Part shown: positions 57,394 through 64,000 of the stretch, piece after piece | Layout of the letters: every line of letters begins with the position of its first letter | Position numbering within the stretch: the first letter of the stretch is position 1 | Origin: Haliclystus octoradiatus | Lineage: Eukaryota > Cnidaria > Staurozoa > Stauromedusae > Haliclystidae | Assembly (NCBI GenBank): GCA_916610825.1 | Contig: OU744453.1 | Span: 7,725,845-7,789,844 of the forward strand | DNA length: 64,000 bases | Reading direction: 5' to 3' | Notes under the pieces: generated by a model | What the model saw: the letters and a program-made list of their open reading frames with translations, nothing else | What the model was told of the DNA's origin: nothing | Database searches by the model: none | Program-made: the position numbers and the translations under genes

Positions 57394-57458
57394 AATAGTA
57401 GATCAAAGATCACGAGTTTACTCCGTCGTAGTAAACTCGTAATCTTTGATCTACTATT
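57394..57458. repeat. 65-bp hairpin
   Basis: AATAGTAGATCAAAGATCAC plus GAGTTTACT is mirrored by AGTAAACTCGTAATCTTTGA plus TCTACTATT, around a short CCGTCGT loop. It lies close to the larger palindrome but is unrelated in sequence. Confidence 0.8.
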
Positions 57459-57809
57459 TATATTGCCCTGCTTTTAGCATTGAGCACTCAAATTGATGTT
57501 TTGCCCGCACAGTTACTTTATATATATATATATATATATGTCATTTGACAGAGCTAAATATAGTAAAAGGAGTCAAAGACTACACATTCCTAATTAAATA
57601 AATAGAGTCAATGACTATACACATTTTTTTTCTGTTACTCAGAGTTTCACGCTTTAAGCGATCTTCAGACAGAGGGAAAAATATACATAGATGTTTCTTA
57701 TTTGAACTTACAATGTGCAATGCAGCTATTGCTTACAATTAAATAAAGTGCTAGGATTTATTGTAAGAGTGTCATTGTTAATTGATTTCCTTTTATATGC
57801 TGTTTTTGG

Positions 57810-58450
57810 TTATGTTTTTGTTGCCTTGTAATCAGATAAAACAAATTTGTTCTCATGCCAACATTTCGATATTAGTTCTGATCGTTTGTTAAGTAGTATT
57901 CCTTTCGAAGAGATTATAAAATATTTTTCTGCGGTGCAGAGATTGCACTTTTTCGATATGTTGGTATACGCAGCGTTGGTATATTGGTTGAAAGCTTGGA
58001 CCATTTGATTCGGTGTTCTGTTTTGCAGTCTTTCAATTGCCAAATATGCTTAGAAAGTTGCGTGCTATTTTCGTACTTGCGTTTTCTGAAAGTCATCTTG
58101 TGAAATGAGTAGCGCTGTTTGAAAATACCTCCCGTGAGTCCAATGTAACACTGGCCTTGTTGGTTGGTTGGTGTTATTACTCTTGCTTGGTATATGACAT
58201 CTTCTGTGAGGCATTGGTTGTTCAGGGGGCATGCTTCCTTGGTTCTGCAATTACATTGTTTGTTGTTGTCGGTATTCTTTTCGTTGATGATTTTATTGTT
58301 ATGATTTTGAATGGTGCAGCTGTAGCTTCTTTTTGTGTTGTTTTTGTTGAAAATTTTGTTGAATTTATGGGTCTTGGGAAAATGAATTTTTATTAATTTT
58401 ATAAATGTTTTTCCGGTGTTGGTTTTGACACTTTTGTTAAATGGATTATA
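57810..58450 (-). pseudogene. Penelope-like element, GIY-YIG endonuclease fragment
   Basis: The reverse strand reads TGKTFIKLIKIHFPKTHKFN, then KRSYSCTIQNHNNKII, a Cys cluster CNCRTKEACPLNNQC, LTEDVIYQARV, the YIG segment CYIGLTGGIFKQRYSFHK, and STQLSKHIWQLKD. After one frame change it continues CNLCTAEKYFI and LLNKRSELISKCWH. This is the C-terminal endonuclease part of Penelope-like retroelements, with the Tyr-Ile-Gly, the following Arg and the Glu of EKYFI present. The RT is missing, as is usual for 5'-truncated copies. Confidence 0.85.
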
Positions 58451-59706
58451 TATTATATATATTTATTATTTGTTTTTATTGAATGTGATAGTGCTCAATT
58501 CCATACAGCCAAGCGTGTAATATAGCTGAGGATAGTCAAAAACTAGACATAAATTTTCCTACTTAAAGTTTCATACCTAAGCGATCATCAGGCAATTTAT
58601 TAAAGGAAAAATAATACGCGATACCGTTTGGGAATACATTGTTACATATATACATATATATATAGGCATACTTTCAAATGCTTGAAAGTTTGTGAGAAAT
58701 GATCACAACAAGAAAATCAGATCAAAAATCATGTAAAAATCTTCTTGAAAAATCTCTTGTGAGAAAAGTGCTTTTCGTATGTGACTTTTGAAGAAAAGTT
58801 TGGGACCGTGGTTTTTCTCGTGTGTAAACTAGAGTCTTGAAGTGTCTTAGTGTCTGCCTTGTCGTATATGTAGGCTCGATTGCATGTTTGAGCATATTAA
58901 AGAAGACAAGACGGGTTCTTAAAAGACAATGATTATAAGACAGGAATACATTTCCTTATCGCTAGCAATCGAATTACTTCTGCGTTTGATTTGATTGTTC
59001 TGAAGTCTTTAAATTGAAAATATGGAAGAAATGATGTATTAAATGTTACTGCCATTATAATATCAATTTTTCCATTTAAAATGAGACAGGTAATGTCTTG
59101 AGATACCTTGATGTATTGGCTTGCAGTTTACTCATTCCTACCACAATAGGTTTTCGTTTGAGAAAAGTTGTACGTAACTTGAAGGTTGATGGCCAATAAT
59201 AATCGGATTGAGATCTAGAGCATGGGATGGTTGGTGGAAAAACATTCCAGATGTGTTCAAAAATCATAAAGGATATTTTTAAAGTATTTTTAGCTTTAAA
59301 TAACGAGCACTACAGGGGACTGTTTAGTACATACAGAAGCAGAAAGAAGTAAATTTTGTTTGTCTCTTTGTTTTAAACTTTTCTTTTTGCCAGTACGCTC
59401 ACTATGTTTGCAACCCTGTTTTGCATTTTCGTGTCCCTAGCTGAATGCATGGATGTCTCCTTGGGGGTTTCTGATAAGACAGTCTACACCAATTGTATAC
59501 AGTGTAAAGTGTCCTTTATTTTTCCGCTTAAAATTACGAAATATATCATATCATATCATATAACTGTCAATAACCTGACTATATGATAACATGAGCTATA
59601 ATCAATTTCAAAATATACAATATTCAAACTCAATTTGGGTTAAAAACAACATTGTCGACCGTCTTATGATTTGCTTGTATATATGGCTGTGTTGTTTACG
59701 ATTAGG
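58451..59706. other. Intergenic DNA with one foldback-family half copy
   Basis: AAAGTTTCATACCTAAGCGA followed by TCATCAGGC at about 58565-58595 belongs to the foldback family. Nothing else is recognisable. Confidence 0.45.
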
Positions 59707-61432
59707 GTTCCAAGCAGGCGCGGATCCAGACGGGTGCAAGTAGGTCAAATGCCACCCCTAAATTTTTCGGTAAAATTTAAAGATGACGTCATTATAAATA
59801 ACACGTCATCGTTCATTTGTTAATGATGAATTTATTTTGTATTTTGATCAAACCTATCATTCCTTTTTATCTTCTGTTCAATTATTTTTAGCGATAAACT
59901 TTCAATATTTAATGTTCGTATTTATTTTGTAATAAATGATCGTAATCGTATTGAATTCAATGTTCAATTTTGATTCCCTCAGAAGTTGTATTAGATTACG
60001 TAATATACTGAAGTCAAGCGGGGCTGTGGTATGCTGCGGCAGTAGAAAAGATCCACACCAGCGTCACGGCTACAGTTATGCAGTCTTAGAAAATCTATTG
60101 TTTATAACTCTGTCTCTAAGTTTTTTAACAATTGATCTACCGTCGGCGAGCTCGTTGCCAAAGAGAAAACAGGACTGACCTACTCATCAGGGAGCTATTT
60201 TGACCGCCCATCCCACTTCTTTTGTGCGTTCGAGTCACCGATTGGTGAATTGGCTGAAAAAATAACAATTGACCTACCCACGTGGTAGTTTGACCTACAG
60301 AATTTGAGGAAATTTTGCCTGTGAATCAGGGTCGTAATCTCAAAAATATGTTCGCAAATCTGTGCGCAGAAATTGCACGCGTTGTGCTCTGTCTTGATAT
60401 CTGATTGGATAAATTCAAAGTAACTTCACATGGCGCTTCTAGATATTTCTGCAGTTTTAATCAACGGTCTTGTTCTCGTGTGACCATCAGCGTTGAAGCA
60501 TCAGAACAAATTCAAAACAAACCTACTCTGCTACAAACCATGTTTATTGCAATGGTCATGAAGAAAGAGACAAACCATGTTTATTGCAATGGTCATGACG
60601 ACAGAGATTACCTATTTTATCAAGACTTTCTTCGAATTATTACGAATTGATCCCTAATCAACAACGAGATATTTTTGGAAGAATGGATTGGAAGGCCGAT
60701 AGATTTACACGCAGAAATTATAGGCCTAAGCAGTAATTAGAAATTGTACAAACTGGAAGAGAACTTGGAGGCAATGTGTAAGTACGTCTGTTACATAAAT
60801 AACGTTGTTTATATCATTTCAACCTGAACTCAGTTGTGTCGCAATTTCCAAGGTCGACAAAGAATAAATAATTTGAACCTGACAAAAGCATCCAGAAAGA
60901 GGACAAATTCAGACAAGCCATAACAATTGTTTATATTTGAAATAATTGTGATTGTGGTTCTGATTTAATTTAATTTCGATTTACAGTGTTATGAGAATGG
61001 AATTTCAAAATTCAAAGCATGTCACTACTGTATTTGAATTTGTCACGCTATTGGATTCTTCTGACTGCTTCCCGGATAAATTCATCAATTAACACTACAC
61101 CCCTTCAAGAGTGCATATTTATAGTTCATATATATCATATATTGTCATTTTTTAATGTTGCAGATTGTAGCTGAATTGCATATTGGATATTGAAGACTAA
61201 TTCTTGATGAAATGAAGTCAAAATATGAATGAACGAACTTGATGAATGAACTCAAAATAACCATTACAATTTAACATTTATTGTCATTGTATATATGTTT
61301 ATCGTTATGTGATTTTTTGACTGACTCCTTTCTTCTTACTCAATCTTTCTTTGGTGTTCAAAATGGGCGTGGCAAGTGCGTAATTAATTTTGACCCCCAT
61401 AAATAATTCCTGGATCCGCGCCTTGTTCCAAG
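59707..61432. mobile_element. Non-autonomous hAT transposon, 1.71 kb, with perfect 8-bp target duplication
   Basis: The element 59715-61424 starts CAGGCGCGGATCCAG and ends CTGGATCCGCGCCTT. GTTCCAAG flanks both sides (59707-59714 and 61425-61432). An 8-bp duplication and CAGG-type end are hAT features. No hAT transposase motif is visible in the internal ORFs. A short direct repeat (ACAAACCATGTTTATTGCAA with the following bases, twice at about 60531-60600) lies inside. The right end is about 60 bp from the PAN/TSP1 start codon. Confidence 0.85.
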
Positions 61433-61486
61433 ATAATCATGTAAGGTTTATCATGTTACATATTATTTTATATTTTTTCGTAGAAA

Positions 61487-63319
61487 ATGATGTTCTTAAT
61501 GGTCTTGATTATCCTGTTAACCGATGCAGTTCATTTTACCAATCAGATAAACGGTAAATGCCAGACTCCCTCTTCGCGATACAAAGGTCGTCTGTTTGAA
61601 GACACTTTTATTAATTCAAAACAGTCATTACGTCATCGTCCTGTGTCCAATATATTTGCATGCAATGCATTATGCAAGAATGTCAATGGTTGTGTTGCAA
61701 TTTCATTTGGAACTGGAAAAAATGGTTCCCAAAATATGTGTAGATTATATAACTTCACTGGAATAAGAGATGTCCTCATGTTCAGACTTGGATCAACAGT
61801 TATTCTGCAAGTACCAGTAAGTGTGAATCTATTCATTGCTAATAAATTCCTAAATATATGCTAATATAATTTGTATTACAACGAAAATTATTCAATTTGT
61901 CTGATTCGTTTGGAGTCATGAAGCTAAATCACCATATCAACACAGAACAAAATTATATCCGAAAACACAATCAATATTGCAGTCTGGACTTTATATCACC
62001 ACTGAGAATTTCCAATTTGACGAGGAGTTATCATAAACATTAACTTCTAATAAGATGGTCATGTTCATGCAAACGTTGATATTTGGCACACTCGTAAGGA
62101 GAAAACGAGAAGATATCAAACCGATTTGAAAGAAAAACACTGTGACGTGTTTTGAACTCGTAACAAGGAAAACAACAAATATAAAGTTAAATATTCTATA
62201 CGTGTCAAAATTTAATTTTTCTGTGAAACTACCTCGTCGATCCAATTAAAGTTTGTTTGAAAGATTACAGTCATCTTCCATAAAACCATATAATCTAACA
62301 GAAATCGGATCACAGCTATAAATTAATTTCTCTGTTCCAAAATATTTTTCAGGTTGCATGCAATGAAACCACTTCAGGTATGCTTTCCCTGGATTTATTG
62401 ATATTTTATATCAACAAGCGGAACTCTAACTAACTGATCTACCAAAATGATTCAATATTTCACTTTTAATAATTACAGTACATGATTACACACAACCTAG
62501 CCCCTAAAATATCCCAGCAATCTCTATGTAGAAATATCCGGACAATTTTAAACTGTCCAATGCTTTTCAAGAAATTACGAGGATTATATGCTTAACTCCG
62601 GCTTCAACTCCTGCTCCTGTCTCGCAAAAGTTCAATCAACTGGTCTAAATCCTGTTAAAATATGGATACTCCTGCCACAGTCGGAACTTGACTCCTGTTT
62701 CTGTACACTTTTGGTATCTGTCCTTGAATTGAGGCGTTTTGTGCTCTCCATGACGATCTCCTGAACAGAATAAACAGACAATTTGCTATTTATACAGCTT
62801 GCATTGTGAATATTAATATTACAGTATATACTACAGGAAGCATCACTTTTGAAAAACTATATTGAGTATATATCGACATTGTCCATCCAGGCCTTGTTTA
62901 CGTATGTTCTACGGGGCTTCATTATATAGACGATGTCGAAAGTTTTTGGTGTGCAATTACAGAATACTTTTTACATCTTTTCTCTTCTCTTCATCGAAGA
63001 ACTGTTCTCTACTTTGTAAACTGTTCTCTACTTGAAAAGTTCCATCTTCATGTTCTACATGGTTGTTCAGGTTTCCCAAACCTTTCTTTTGTTACAAAAG
63101 TGTATTATTTGATTTAACACAGGCGCAGGTGAATGGTCAAAATGGCTGACAACTTCTCCATGCAACCCTATTTGTGGTGTCAGTTATTCTGTTCATGAGA
63201 GACTCTGTCATGACACATTTTGCAGCGGCATTGGTTGCATCGGAGAAAGAACAAAGCTGGAGGAATGTAGCCAAATATGCGAAAATCAAAACGAGAGATT
63301 ATCAAAAACAGGAAGATAA
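61487..63319 (+). CDS. Secreted PAN-like plus thrombospondin type-1 protein, three exons
   Basis: Exons: 61487-61816, 62353-62377 and 63123-63319, with agreeing phases (an alternative acceptor six bases later is possible); stop TAA at 63317-63319. About 183 residues. Residues 1-17 (MMFLMVLIILLTDAVHF) look like a signal peptide. Residues about 25-108 have Cys spacing like a PAN/apple module (KCQ; FACNALCKNVNGCVAISFG; NMCRLYNF). The tiny middle exon encodes VACNETTS. The last exon encodes a TSP1 repeat: EWSKWLTTSPCNPICG, then R-C, and further Cys pairs to ECSQICE, though the second WxxW position is degenerate. This is probably a secreted adhesion, matrix or lectin-like protein; family name unknown. 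AG at 61482-61483 before the ATG would allow an upstream exon. Confidence 0.8.
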
Positions 63320-64000
63320 AGAATTCGGCTGATAAATGTTAATTAGAAATTAATTCCCGGGGATTAATTAAATAACTTTATATCCAGCTCAATTCATTTA
63401 TGATATAATAAGGTCTGTATGACTGTGTAATGCACTCATATTTTCTGTCCCGTCATGTGCCTTGATTTTCTCGAAATTTACAGAAATCATGCAAGGTTTT
63501 CCCGCCGTCCGTGTGACATATGTGATTGATATATGAGTAAAATCGTATATTACAGTTTAAAGTTGGAATACTATAACCCCCAGACTATCTTTTCATATGT
63601 AGTAGAACCCGACGTGAAAAAAACAGTGGCGTAATTATTTTTTCGATCTGGAAATTATTTCTGGGTGAAAAACGCCTTTAAAGTGGTATTTTGATCCAAA
63701 TGTCACTGCAAAAAAGGGATTGGATCTAGCTTTATGACGAAAAAGTCACAAGTCGTGCGGTTTGTATAACAGAATTAAGAGTGCACAGATCACGCGACGT
63801 TATCTTTGAGGTGACCTAGCTCCGAGAAGTCACACAGAAAAACATTCTGACAAGGCTGAGCCATGAACAAACATATAAACTGGCGAATTACGTAAAAAAG
63901 ATGCAATTTGTGATTTCAGGAGCAGAATAAAATCTATTGAAACGCTCAGTGGAAATAATTTCTCGTAGCGTCATTAAGCGCGATGAATCTGATATAGATT
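63320..64000. other. Downstream region, no gene recognised
   Basis: 3' flank of the PAN/TSP1 gene. ATTAATTCCCGGGGATTAAT at about 63348 is a short palindrome. No coding frame is supported to the window end. Confidence 0.4.

Noticed and set aside
58157..58396. Hydrophobic + strand ORF
   Set aside because: It is the antisense shadow of the Penelope-like endonuclease frame.
60405..60650. 81-codon + strand ORF inside the hAT element
   Set aside because: It includes a short direct repeat and shows no hAT transposase or dimerisation motif. Treated as non-coding.

Overview
This window is eukaryotic: AT-rich, intron-bearing animal DNA with split genes using GT-AG introns, many decayed transposable elements and one large minisatellite. 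No species can be named. The gene set (a TTLL10-type tubulin ligase, RER1, a PAN plus thrombospondin-1 secreted protein) and the mix of hAT, Ty3/Gypsy, Penelope-like and SINE sequences fit an invertebrate metazoan, perhaps a marine deuterostome.

Layout. Positions 1-6,700 are a graveyard of reverse-strand retroelement and transposon fragments. Positions 6,820-9,310 hold two convergent genes I do not recognise: an intronless 254-codon ORF behind a tandem-repeat promoter with CRE-like sites and a TATA box (+), and a compact four-exon 123-codon gene (-). Positions 9,600-14,200 carry a repeat cluster, a decayed tnp2-like transposase and HECT-like fragments (-). From 14,607 to 36,415 a TTLL10-like protein (poly)glycylase runs on the + strand over at least 14 exons. 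Its N-terminal exons look like an NlpC/P60-type fold, and its largest intron is almost filled by about 64 copies of a 96-100 bp minisatellite (26,659-32,994). After a MITE and a LINE remnant, RER1 (+, 38.8-44.0 kb) is complete, with a CRE/CCAAT/YY1-type promoter. A reverse-strand Ty3/Gypsy element with near-identical 138-bp LTRs but broken frames occupies 46,765-51,731. Gene-poor DNA with palindromes and a Penelope-like GIY-YIG fragment follows. A 1.7-kb hAT element with a perfect 8-bp target duplication lies just upstream of a three-exon secreted PAN/TSP1 gene (61,487-63,319).

The confident cellular genes are TTLL10-like (axonemal tubulin or other protein glycylation), RER1 (Golgi-to-ER retrieval) and PAN/TSP1 (secreted). 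They are not an operon. TTLL10 and RER1 adjacency may be an old linkage, since both human orthologues lie in 1p36. Exon boundaries were read by eye and checked by reading-phase consistency; no database search was possible.
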